From contig JAKOTS010000047.1 in NCBI GenBank assembly GCA_029777095.1, positions 62,001 through 126,000 on the forward strand: a DNA stretch of 64,000 nucleotides, in the 5' to 3' direction. Under the pieces are notes generated by a model that worked only from the letters and a program-made list of their open reading frames with translations, was not told where the DNA came from and ran no database searches. Both the position numbers and the translations under genes were made by a program. Positions 14,501 through 22,430 of the stretch are shown in pieces. How positions within the stretch are numbered: the stretch's first letter is position 1; every line of letters starts with the position of its first letter. The stretch is from Actinomycetes bacterium. GTDB taxonomy: Bacteria > Actinomycetota > Actinomycetes > Actinomycetales > Microbacteriaceae.

Positions 14501-17458
14501 CCGGTGACCTTCACCGACTACGTGCAGGTGCAAGCCCGCGCGGGTCACACCGTGCGGGTCAGCCCAACGGCCAATGATCTTGACCCCGCGGGCGGCACCC
14601 TCGCAGTGACCGGGGTCGTTCCCGACGCGGCACCACGGCTCGACGATGGCAGCCCGAACCCCGAGTTTGGTCGGCTGCAGAGCATGATCATCGAGCACGA
14701 CAAGACCACGGTTGTGCTCGAGGCCGGTGACGAGCCCGGCACGATGTCGTTCTTCTATGACGTTGAAAGCGACTCGGGCAACACCGCCCGCGGCCTCATC
14801 GTCGTGAAGGTGGTGCGCGAGGCCGTGCCCGATTATCCGGTTGTGCGCGACACCGTGCTCACCACGCAGACCCTCGAGAGCTTCCGCTCAGGCGTTGATG
14901 TGGTGTCGGGCCAGGTTTCGTGGTCGGGCGGCGACCCGGCGAGCTTGTCACTGAGTCTCTGGGGCACACCCAGCGACGTGCAGGTGCAGGGCCGCGCGCT
15001 CCGGGGCGAGCTCCCCGAGCGTGCGCGCGTCATCCCGTTCGCCCTGACCGGCACCGGTCCAGGCGGCGAAGCGCTGGTCTCGTACGGGTTCCTGCGGGTT
15101 CCGGGCACGCTCGACCAGCGCTTGGCGCTGCGCACGGGTGTCGCGCCGCAGGAGGTCAAGGAGCGCGAGGCGGTCACGTTCGACATGGCGGCGCTCGTTG
15201 CGGTGCCGCGGGGCATGACGCTCGAAGTGGGCGAGCGCGTCGCGGCGTCTGGTGCCCGTGCCGGTGCCGTGTGCACGCTCGAGGGCGGCACCCGGGTTCG
15301 CTACGACGCCGGCGAGGGCGCGCCCTGGGCCGATGCGTGCATCGTTCCGGTACGCATGGCCGGGGCCACCGAGTGGACCTACGTGTCGGTGCCCATCAGC
15401 ATCTCGGCCGTCGAGCCGCAGCCGATCCTGCGCCCCGCCTCGCTGACCGTTGCACCCGGCGAGACCGTCGAGTACGACCTGCGCACGCTCACCAGCTGGC
15501 AGTGGAAGCAGGACTGGGCAGGCCTCACGTACGGTGTGCAGGCCGGTGGCCCGTCGTTTGTTGTGCAACTCGACGGCTCGATCTTGCGTATCACCGCGGC
15601 CGACCGCGCGGTTCCGGGGCTCGAAGAGGCCGTCAGTGTTGCGGCCGTCAGCCACCCAGATGTCGCGCCTACCCGCCTGACCCTGCGCGTCGGCGCGGCC
15701 CCGAGCACCCTGCCAAGTGCGGGAACAATGACCCAGCAGTGCTCGCAGGCCGCCGGCTCGTCATGCACCTTCTCGGTCGGTGGCGCGCGCGGTGTGGTGA
15801 ACCCGCTCCCGAACACGCCGCTCGAGCTGGTTGATGTGCAGGCCACCGGCGTCTGCACCGGCATCTCGTTCAGCGTCGCATCCGCATCGACCATCACCGC
15901 CTCTTGGGCAGCGGATGCCCCGGGTGCAACCTGCGCGGCAACATTCACGCAACGCGATGCCCAGGGCCGGATCACCGCGGGTGAGCGTGCGGGCTCGCTC
16001 CTGCTCGATCTGCAGGGGTTCCCAAGGCAAGCCGCCGCGGTGACGCAGGTCGGGTATGGCGACGGCAGCGTCACGCTTCGTGTTGACCCGGGCGAGGCCC
16101 GGCTCGCGTACCCCGCGCTCGCCGGATTTTCGGTGCGCCGCGATGGTGCGGTTGTTGCCGAGTGCTCCGCAGACGGCGTCTGCCCGAGCATGACCGCGCC
16201 CAACGGCGAGGAGCGCACATACGAAGTGGTTGCACGCAACGCGGTTGGCTCGTCTCGCGGGTCGGTGTCAACTGTTGCCTGGGCCTATGACGTGCCCGCC
16301 TCTCCGGCGGGCATCACCGTCACGCCGGTGGTGACCGCGGGCGAAGGCGGCGTAGTCGCGATCGCGATCGGGCAACTTGACGGGAGCGAAACCGGGGCAC
16401 TCGAAATCACGAGCACCACCGGGGCGAGCGCGCGCATTGACGTGTCACGCGGCGCCACGAGCGCCCAGATCGCCGCGTTCCGCGTCGGAGCAAATACACA
16501 GACACCGATCACCATCACGCCGCTCTCGCGCTTCCCCCTCCCGCCCGGACTCGGCGGGTCGACCTCGGGTGCCGCCGTGACGGTCTATGGCAACGGCATC
16601 GGCGCGCCGATCGGCCTCGACCTGGTGCTCGCAGCCGAGACGGCCGGTGCCGGCGTCGCAAACATCTCGGCCCGCGTCTCGGCAGACGTCAACGGCTACG
16701 GCGCCGAGGCGCGGTACGGGTTCGCGCTCGGCGGCGCCCCCTGTGTTGCCGCCTCAAGCAGCGCGCAGACCGTGTTCCCGGGCCTGAACGACGGAGAAGA
16801 ATACGCCGTCGAGGTCTGCGTCGAATCGTGGTTTGAGGGCCAGGCATTCGGTCGCGCCGCGACCCAGTCGACGGTCCGCGCGGTGCAGAGCGCGAACGCG
16901 CCACGCGGCTACACGTTCGTGGTCGACGCCACGCCAAACTATGGGTCGAACGAGGCGCGCTGGAGCATCAAGGCCGCGCCGGCTTCGCCCGAGCGGCCAC
17001 CTCGTCGCAACGAGGCGCGTTTCAACCTCGCACCGGGGGCTGTCCCCGTCTACGACCGTGACCCAGGGCTCCAGGTGCAGTATTGCCACACACTGTGGGG
17101 TACCTGCGGCGACCCCGGTGCGGTCGCACCGGCCGCGGGCTCGGCCCCATATCAAGTCGTCGCCACCTGGCGGGTGGCGAGCTGCGAGGGTGGCTCGCCG
17201 GTGCAGCGGACGGGCACGACCTCCAACAATCGGGGCACGCTCGCATTCGACTTCACCACCGCCGTGTACCGCGACGTCGATGGCAAGGCGCTCGCGACCA
17301 CGACCCCCGAGGTCGCGCCCGTCGGTGCCGTTCGTGTCGAGGGCATCGGGGTGAAGACGTCATGGCCCGTGGAGTGGAACCTCACACCCTCGGCCACAAC
17401 GATGTCGGGCACGTGCACTCCAAACCTTCCGCCGGTGCCCGAGGGTCCAGCGCCATAA
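11504..17458 (+). CDS. Giant surface protein with beta-propeller-like, Ig-like and FN3-like domains
   Basis: 1984 residues, GTG start one nucleotide after the kinase stop. A signal anchor is at about residues 7-30. Residues ~40-390 look like repeated short beta blades with DG and GW turns, possibly a beta-propeller. From ~397 there are repeats of bacterial Ig-like/cadherin-like type, each opening with a pattern like VRAGSLAALPVLLNDHDPN and containing VSDGT; I count about six to eight. Around 1510-1600 an FN3-like module follows (SFAVRRDGAVV-type strands, YEVVARNAVGSS). The C-terminus has no LPxTG sorting signal or second helix. It corresponds by position to the FN3 protein of the PFNA cluster. 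It is probably anchored by its N-terminus and exposed outside, perhaps binding wall, host or partner cells, or the kinase. Confidence 0.9.
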   Translation: MARKRTLFAALSAVAAAALVVTIAAVWPGLDAQQTPPVDTGVWALQTADGKRYARVNTALGEIDTVRGVSNPSSVVQNSDGVFVFSESFGKITQIDEAMPVDLDAETTRDSKRTPDGTVEVVVAGDFAVYRTDAGAIFAGRLAASAPAQVDPNAGAKDDEDAPRYAADAVTIDESGVVYSYSARDKQVLRSRAGTGEVLSMDAVKGGPSAGDLRLTAVDGQWLLVEASDEGRAWTRGRSMVLPVVGAVAVQRAGLTGGVAYVADEAGLIVVPLDGGAPKREFGDGVRVLGQPARPTPFDGDVFAAWLPSGEAGGALWRESGGESALSFGGGTLSQERRPSFVTTRDAIMLNETRSGWVWTLPDGALVPSSQDWSLDDRRDPDAGESEQQAVAVLAPKPPIAQPDAFGVRAGSLAALPVLLNDHDPNEDVLSIDPASVGGLDPAFGVVTLTDNGQRLAVRVAPDAQGSASFAYRVSDGTSAEGLYSEPATVTLTVASEGENQAPVWCGAADCLVPWPAPEVAPGGTISVPVLPGWVDPDGDPLLLLAVENTSGVGAVAATPAGEVVYQHADSGAGESQLIDLTVTVGDVRGATTTKSLVVRVSPTPALKVQSFAVVQASTGVSLDIVPHVSATAGKVALSEVRVLDDADATAVIGPDGTTIDFEAGGPGEYLVAFTVGDGTSEASGTVRVTVLAADAAAGLATAPVVAFVQPKQDVTIDVFTAVHNPTGRVLLLSDVSVVPAEGASLTLDVVAQNALRVAGTTASGVPGPLGTVRYTVSDGTDDVGARVEGEATVYLLPPAPELAPIAVDDAIVVRAGTQVDIPVTQNDIAPSGSAIQLNPASVVSSSPDALAFASGSLLRYLAPTEPGTYAIEYGIFSAGAPSLADTATVRVTVLGDDANRAPRPTTLEGRVLSGQATSIDFHGFGVDPDGDAVELEQIETQPASGSAALSADGASIIYTSVPGFQGQVSFRYRVRDGAGATGVGTVRVGVLDGQTNPSPVTFTDYVQVQARAGHTVRVSPTANDLDPAGGTLAVTGVVPDAAPRLDDGSPNPEFGRLQSMIIEHDKTTVVLEAGDEPGTMSFFYDVESDSGNTARGLIVVKVVREAVPDYPVVRDTVLTTQTLESFRSGVDVVSGQVSWSGGDPASLSLSLWGTPSDVQVQGRALRGELPERARVIPFALTGTGPGGEALVSYGFLRVPGTLDQRLALRTGVAPQEVKEREAVTFDMAALVAVPRGMTLEVGERVAASGARAGAVCTLEGGTRVRYDAGEGAPWADACIVPVRMAGATEWTYVSVPISISAVEPQPILRPASLTVAPGETVEYDLRTLTSWQWKQDWAGLTYGVQAGGPSFVVQLDGSILRITAADRAVPGLEEAVSVAAVSHPDVAPTRLTLRVGAAPSTLPSAGTMTQQCSQAAGSSCTFSVGGARGVVNPLPNTPLELVDVQATGVCTGISFSVASASTITASWAADAPGATCAATFTQRDAQGRITAGERAGSLLLDLQGFPRQAAAVTQVGYGDGSVTLRVDPGEARLAYPALAGFSVRRDGAVVAECSADGVCPSMTAPNGEERTYEVVARNAVGSSRGSVSTVAWAYDVPASPAGITVTPVVTAGEGGVVAIAIGQLDGSETGALEITSTTGASARIDVSRGATSAQIAAFRVGANTQTPITITPLSRFPLPPGLGGSTSGAAVTVYGNGIGAPIGLDLVLAAETAGAGVANISARVSADVNGYGAEARYGFALGGAPCVAASSSAQTVFPGLNDGEEYAVEVCVESWFEGQAFGRAATQSTVRAVQSANAPRGYTFVVDATPNYGSNEARWSIKAAPASPERPPRRNEARFNLAPGAVPVYDRDPGLQVQYCHTLWGTCGDPGAVAPAAGSAPYQVVATWRVASCEGGSPVQRTGTTSNNRGTLAFDFTTAVYRDVDGKALATTTPEVAPVGAVRVEGIGVKTSWPVEWNLTPSATTMSGTCTPNLPPVPEGPAP

Positions 17459-17529
17459 TCTGGCACCGCACCCGAACCCGCACTGCACCCGGCTTCACAA
17501 CACACTCGCATCCCAACGAAAGACGAAGA

Positions 17530-18495
17530 ATGACCATCTCGCAGGAACAAGCAACATGGTTCGCCCAGACGTTCGGGCAGATCGCCGACAACGTCGAGCA
17601 GTCGGTGCTTGGCAAGCGTCACGTCGTCGAGTTGGCGTTGACCGCGATGCTGAGCGAGGGCCACGTGCTGCTCGAAGATGTGCCCGGCACGGGCAAGACG
17701 TCGTTGGCGCGCGCACTTGCGCAGTCGGTCGACGGCACGAACACGCGCATCCAGTTCACACCCGACCTGCTCCCTGGCGACATCACGGGCATCACGGTCT
17801 ACGACCAGCGCAACGGCGAGTTTGAGTTTCACGCCGGCCCAATCTTTGCCAACATCGTGCTGGCCGACGAGATCAACCGCGCAAGCCCGAAGACGCAGGC
17901 AGCACTGCTGGAGGTCATGGAAGAGGGCAAGGTCACCATCGACGGCGTCTCGCGCGCGGTCGGCGTCCCGTTTCTCGTGATTGCCACGCAGAACCCGGTC
18001 GAGCAGGCCGGCACTTACCGTCTGCCCGAGGCCCAGCTCGATCGATTCCTGATGAAGACTTCGCTCGGGTATCCAGACCACGCCTCCACCATCCGCATCC
18101 TCGACGGTGCCGCGCTCGCCACCACCGACCTCGCGCCCGTCATCGCGCCGCAGGCGCTGATTGGCATGGCCGAGCTCGCGCGTGATGTCTACGTCAACCC
18201 ACTGGTGCTCGACTACATTGCACGGCTTGTGGATGCCACTCGCTCGGCCGATCAGGTTCGTCTGGGTGTCAGCATCCGCGGTGCACTCGCCCTGACGAAG
18301 GCCACCAAAACGCGCGCCGCGTCGCAGGGTCGCACATACGCGACGCCCGACGACGTGAAGGCGTTGGCCGTCGCGGTGCTCTCGCACCGGTTGATCCTGC
18401 AGCCCGAGGCCGAGTTCGATGGCGTGACGGCAGAGGCGATTATTGGGCAGGTGCTGCTCGACGTGGAGCCCCCGACACAGCGCGAGGCGGTCTAG
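17530..18495 (+). CDS. MoxR-family AAA+ ATPase
   Basis: 321 residues, ATG start. MoxR ATPases act as chaperones that load or assemble partner proteins, typically with DUF58 or VWA proteins. Visible motifs are Walker A EDVPGTGKTS with K56, Walker B LADEINRASPKTQ (about residues 114-126), sensor-1 ATQNPVEQ, and arginine-finger/sensor regions around PEAQLDRF and SIRGALAL. Length and motifs are complete, so it should be active. It lies 71 nt after the giant surface protein and 7 nt before the DUF58 gene. The MoxR-DUF58-transglutaminase trio is conserved in many bacteria. Confidence 0.96.
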   Translation: MTISQEQATWFAQTFGQIADNVEQSVLGKRHVVELALTAMLSEGHVLLEDVPGTGKTSLARALAQSVDGTNTRIQFTPDLLPGDITGITVYDQRNGEFEFHAGPIFANIVLADEINRASPKTQAALLEVMEEGKVTIDGVSRAVGVPFLVIATQNPVEQAGTYRLPEAQLDRFLMKTSLGYPDHASTIRILDGAALATTDLAPVIAPQALIGMAELARDVYVNPLVLDYIARLVDATRSADQVRLGVSIRGALALTKATKTRAASQGRTYATPDDVKALAVAVLSHRLILQPEAEFDGVTAEAIIGQVLLDVEPPTQREAV

Positions 18496-18502
18496 CCGCC
18501 CG

Positions 18503-19897
18503 ATGGCAAAGAAGACCTCCGCGCTCCCGAGTGATTTCGGATCATCTCGGCTCACCCACACCTCGACGGCGTCGGGGTTCTTGTCGCGCACGCAAACGCA
18601 GACTTATGTCTCGTCGCTGCGACGAGACGGCGTGCTCGTACGCATTGTGGTGTGGTGGATGCGGGTGTGGCAGGCGGGCGCCACCGGCGTGCGGCGGGTC
18701 TGGCAGTGGCTCACGCAGACCATCACGACCGCGGGGTTGCTGATCGTGTTGGCCGCGACGGCTGGCCTGCTCGGTGGCGTGGTCTTTGGCTGGGTTGAGT
18801 GGATCGTCGCCGGCGCCGCGGCGTGGGTGCTCCTCCTCCTGTGCGTCCCGTTTCTCTTTGGCGCAAATGCGTACGAGGTCGACCTCAGCATGAGAGATGC
18901 GCGGGTGGTGGCCGGCACCGACGTGACCGGCAACATCGTCGTGAAGAACCGTGGGCGCGGTGTGGCACTTCCTGGGCGCATCGATATTCCGGTCGGCGAC
19001 GGGCTCATCGAACTTGGGGTGCCGCTGCTGCGGCCCGAGCGGTCGTTTGCTCAGGCGCTCACGATCGCGACGCCCCGGCGCGGGGTGATCCCGGTTGGCC
19101 CTGCCACTGCGGTGCGCACCGACCCGATCGGGCTCCTGCGCCGCGAGCGTTCATGGGCCGACCGCCACCACCTCTTTGTGCACCCGCGCACCGCGGCGAT
19201 CCCATCGACGAGCGCGGGGCTGATACGCGACCTTGAGGGCAGCCCCACGCGCGAACTCGTCGACTCCGACATGTCGTTCCACGCAATCCGCGAGTATGTT
19301 CCGGGAGATTCGCGCCGCCAGATTCACTGGAAGTCGACCGCCAAGACGGGTCGTCTGATGGTGCGCCAGTTCGAGGAGTCCCGCCGTTCCCGCCTCGCCG
19401 TTGTGCTGAGTATCGCGGCGGGCGAGTACGCCGACGACGATGAGTTCGAACTCGCCGTCAGCGCCGCTGCGTCGCTCGGGGTGCAAGCCGTTCGCGACAA
19501 CCGCGACCTCGACGTGGTCACCGGCGCAGAGGTGCCCGAGATGGTGCGCGGTCGCATGCGTGTGATCCACAGCCTCGCCGTGTCTTCGCCGCGCGTGCTC
19601 CTCGACGAGTTCACCGGCGTGCGCTCGCTCGAGCACACGATGCCGATCGAGGAGGTCTGCCGCCTCGCGGGCGAAGCGGCGCAGGGGCTCTCGATCGTGT
19701 TCATGGTGTGCGGTTCGCAGGTGGGCCTCCAGCGATTGCGCCAGGCGGCGTTGGCATTGCCGATGGATGCCGCAGCCATCGCCGTCATCTGTGACGAGCG
19801 GGCACAGCCCCGGCTGCAATCGTTCGGCGGCCTCACCGTGATGACGATCGGACTGCTCGACGACCTGCCCGGCCTCATGTTGCGGAGCGCGACGTGA
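18503..19897 (+). CDS. DUF58-domain membrane protein
   Basis: 464 residues. ATG 18503 starts 7 nt after the MoxR stop. Two adjacent transmembrane helices lie at about residues 70-120, preceded by a basic cytoplasmic N-terminus. The diagnostic DUF58 core (REYVPGDSRRQIHWKSTAK) is at about residues 261-279, followed by a von Willebrand A-like fold with RLAVVLSIAAGE and later strands. DUF58 proteins are the usual MoxR clients. The stop overlaps the next start by 4 nt, indicating translational coupling with the transglutaminase-like protein. Molecular function of the family is not settled. Confidence 0.93.
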   Translation: MAKKTSALPSDFGSSRLTHTSTASGFLSRTQTQTYVSSLRRDGVLVRIVVWWMRVWQAGATGVRRVWQWLTQTITTAGLLIVLAATAGLLGGVVFGWVEWIVAGAAAWVLLLLCVPFLFGANAYEVDLSMRDARVVAGTDVTGNIVVKNRGRGVALPGRIDIPVGDGLIELGVPLLRPERSFAQALTIATPRRGVIPVGPATAVRTDPIGLLRRERSWADRHHLFVHPRTAAIPSTSAGLIRDLEGSPTRELVDSDMSFHAIREYVPGDSRRQIHWKSTAKTGRLMVRQFEESRRSRLAVVLSIAAGEYADDDEFELAVSAAASLGVQAVRDNRDLDVVTGAEVPEMVRGRMRVIHSLAVSSPRVLLDEFTGVRSLEHTMPIEEVCRLAGEAAQGLSIVFMVCGSQVGLQRLRQAALALPMDAAAIAVICDERAQPRLQSFGGLTVMTIGLLDDLPGLMLRSAT

Positions 19898-22413
19898 ACG
19901 CCGGTGCGAAGAGCCTGCGCCCGCGGGTCGCGCTCGTCATCGGCGGCACGGCGTACGTGCTCGCGATGGCTGCACTCGCAACCTGGGCGGCATGGCCGAT
20001 CTACCGCTCCGCAGCGTTGTTGCTGGTTGCGGCCGCCGGCACAGTCGCGGGCCTGCTCCTCGCCGGGGCCGCCGCGCGCTGGTCGTGGAAGCCGTGGTTG
20101 ACGGCCGCGGCGACCGCGGGCGCCTTCCTCGTGCTTGGCGTGCTTCTGGCCGTGCCGTCGTCGTTCACGGGAAGATCCGGGGCGCTCGGTGCCGTGGGTG
20201 ACGTGCTCATGGGGGCCGTGACCGGGTGGAAAGACCTCGTTACCGTTCAACTGCCGATCGGCAGCTATCGGAATCTCCTCGTTCCCGCACTCGTTGTCAT
20301 CCTGGTTGGTTCCGTGCCCGCGGCGGTGTTCGCGTGGCGTTCGATGCGGGCGGCGTCGGTGTCGGTTGTGGTCGCGCTCGCGATGGTGATGTTCGGGCTT
20401 GGGTTCGGGGCATCCGTCGTGAGCCCGCCCATGCAACTCGGGCCACTCACCCTCACCGCGCCGCGCGAGAGCCTGATTGGCGTGCTCTCGCTCGTCTTCT
20501 CGCTCGCGTTCCTGGCGTGGCGGATGGTCGACGCCCGCGCCGGCGCGCTGCAGCGGGCCGCGCTTCGAGGCGGCGCACAGCTCGGACAATCGCGCTCGGG
20601 CGCCGACGCCCGGCGGGTGCTGCTCGCCGGGGGCATGGTCATGGTCGCCGTGGGCGTCGCTCTCGCCGTCCCGACACTGGCGCAGTCGCTCCCGCGCGAT
20701 GTGCTGCGATCGGGCATCGGCCCCGAACGTGAGGTGCACGCGGCGGTGAGCCCACTCGCACAATTTCGCACGTTCTTCACCGACGAAACGTTCGACACGA
20801 CGCTGTTTACCGTCACCACTGACCCCACCGACGGCACGCGTCCTGAGCGGGTGCGCCTCGCGACGCTCGACTCGTACGACGGCGAAACCTTCCGCGGAAG
20901 CGCAGACCGCGACGGCGCGCCCTTCACCCGGGTTCCCTCCCGCCTCGAACCGGCACCGGGCGTAGCGAGCCAAGTCGGCGTCGAGATCGGTGAATACAAC
21001 GAAATTTGGATGCCGGTGGTCGGCTCCCTCGCATCGGTGCGGTTTGCCGGGCCACGATCTACGGCGCTCGCCGATGCCTTCTATTACAACGCCGAGCAGA
21101 GCGCGGCTGTCGAGATCGCCGGCGGAGGCCTTCGTGCCGGCGACGAATATTCGCTGCAGGTGACGGTGCCCGAGCCCCGCGAGGTGGCATCGCTCGTCCT
21201 GTCTGCGACGGCGCCCGTCGGCGCCGTTGCGCCGCCCGCGAGTCTCACCACGTGGATGAAGGCGCAGGATGCCGGTGTCGACGGCCAGGCGCTGGCCGAG
21301 CTCGTCGATCGCCTGCGTTCGCGGGGCTACCTCAGCCGGGCGCTCGCGACACCGCCGGACGGTGAACCCGCGCGCTGGATGGCCGAACTGGGCGAGTACT
21401 CGTTCCAACCCAGCGCCTCCGGGCATTCGCTCGCGCGCATCGACGCCATGTTCCGCCAATTGCTCGATCGTGAAGCCGAGGTTGCGGCCGGGGGAGCGGG
21501 CACCGAGGGCGGCTCGCTGGTCGCGGCCATCGGTGACGATGAGCAGTTCGCCACGGCCGTTGTGCTGATCGCGCAGGAGCTCGGCTTCTCTGCCCGGGTG
21601 GTCGTCGGCGCGCGCCTCGAAGCCAGCGATGGTCTTTCGCACTGCACCGATGGTGTGTGCCGGGCTGGCGACCTGGCAGCGTGGGCCGAGGTGCAAGACT
21701 CCGACGGGACGTGGGTGCCGGTCGATGCCGCCCCGCAGTACGGCACGTCGCTGTACCGCGATTCCCAGGAGCTCCGCGACCCAGAAAACGTCACCGAGCT
21801 TCGGCCGGCAACCGCGCAGGAGGTTGCGCCGCCCGCGCCCGTGCAGCAAGACGCGGCGCTGCCACCCGAAGAAGACACGCCCGCACCGCTCGATCTGACG
21901 CTGCTCTGGAGCGTGCTGCGGGTCGTCGCGCTCGTGCTGTTGGGTGCCGCGCTCGTGCTCGCCCCCTTCGTCACCGTGATCGCGGCCAAGGTGCTGCGTC
22001 GTCGCTCCCGCCGAGCCGAGCTCGACCCCGCAGCGCGCATTGCCGGCGGCTGGGAAGAGTACGTTGACGCCGCCGTCGACCGCGGGTTCACCGCGCCGCT
22101 GGTGCTGACGAGGAGCGAGCTGGCGGAGCGCTTTGCGCGGGATGGGGCCCCGGCATCCACCCAGGCAGTCACGCTCGCGGCGCTCGCCGACCGCGCGGTC
22201 TTCGCGCACGAGCCCCCACCCGAAGACGACGCCGTCGAGTTCTGGCGGATGGTCGATGCCGAACGCGGAATGATTTCAGATGGAGTGGGAACCTGGCAGC
22301 GGCTGCGTGCGGCCGTATCGTTGAGATCGTTCGCGCGGTATCTGACCCCGTCGAAGGCCGTGCGTGCACGTGCGACGGAGTGGCTCCATGAGAGGAGAAA
22401 GCAGGCTCGCTAG
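19894..22413 (+). CDS. TgpA-like membrane protein with degenerate transglutaminase domain
   Basis: 839 residues, GTG start overlapping the DUF58 stop by 4 nt. The first ~210 residues contain about six to seven transmembrane helices. A periplasm-side region follows (about 250-480), then a transglutaminase-like core (about 500-620), another helix (about 670-700) and a cytoplasmic tail, matching TgpA-type layout. In active members the core reads GxC-x-x-FA and HAW. Here these are GDDEQFA, with Asp549 in place of Cys, and AAW, with Ala596 in place of His; the third catalytic Asp (D611, WVPVD) is kept. The domain is therefore probably not a functional amidase or transferase and may serve for binding. 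No frameshift is seen and the rest of the fold looks maintained. Confidence 0.9.
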   Translation: MNAGAKSLRPRVALVIGGTAYVLAMAALATWAAWPIYRSAALLLVAAAGTVAGLLLAGAAARWSWKPWLTAAATAGAFLVLGVLLAVPSSFTGRSGALGAVGDVLMGAVTGWKDLVTVQLPIGSYRNLLVPALVVILVGSVPAAVFAWRSMRAASVSVVVALAMVMFGLGFGASVVSPPMQLGPLTLTAPRESLIGVLSLVFSLAFLAWRMVDARAGALQRAALRGGAQLGQSRSGADARRVLLAGGMVMVAVGVALAVPTLAQSLPRDVLRSGIGPEREVHAAVSPLAQFRTFFTDETFDTTLFTVTTDPTDGTRPERVRLATLDSYDGETFRGSADRDGAPFTRVPSRLEPAPGVASQVGVEIGEYNEIWMPVVGSLASVRFAGPRSTALADAFYYNAEQSAAVEIAGGGLRAGDEYSLQVTVPEPREVASLVLSATAPVGAVAPPASLTTWMKAQDAGVDGQALAELVDRLRSRGYLSRALATPPDGEPARWMAELGEYSFQPSASGHSLARIDAMFRQLLDREAEVAAGGAGTEGGSLVAAIGDDEQFATAVVLIAQELGFSARVVVGARLEASDGLSHCTDGVCRAGDLAAWAEVQDSDGTWVPVDAAPQYGTSLYRDSQELRDPENVTELRPATAQEVAPPAPVQQDAALPPEEDTPAPLDLTLLWSVLRVVALVLLGAALVLAPFVTVIAAKVLRRRSRRAELDPAARIAGGWEEYVDAAVDRGFTAPLVLTRSELAERFARDGAPASTQAVTLAALADRAVFAHEPPPEDDAVEFWRMVDAERGMISDGVGTWQRLRAAVSLRSFARYLTPSKAVRARATEWLHERRKQAR

Positions 22414-22430
22414 GCGGGTCGGCGTGAGTC

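Noticed and set aside
12690..14900. Possible recombinational DNA repeats in the giant surface protein
   Set aside because: Modules resemble each other at protein level only; no long identical DNA repeats were seen.
19324..22209. 961-residue minus-strand frame opposite the transglutaminase-like gene
   Set aside because: Arg/His/Gly-rich composition typical of antisense shadows; the + strand gene has clear domains and coupling.
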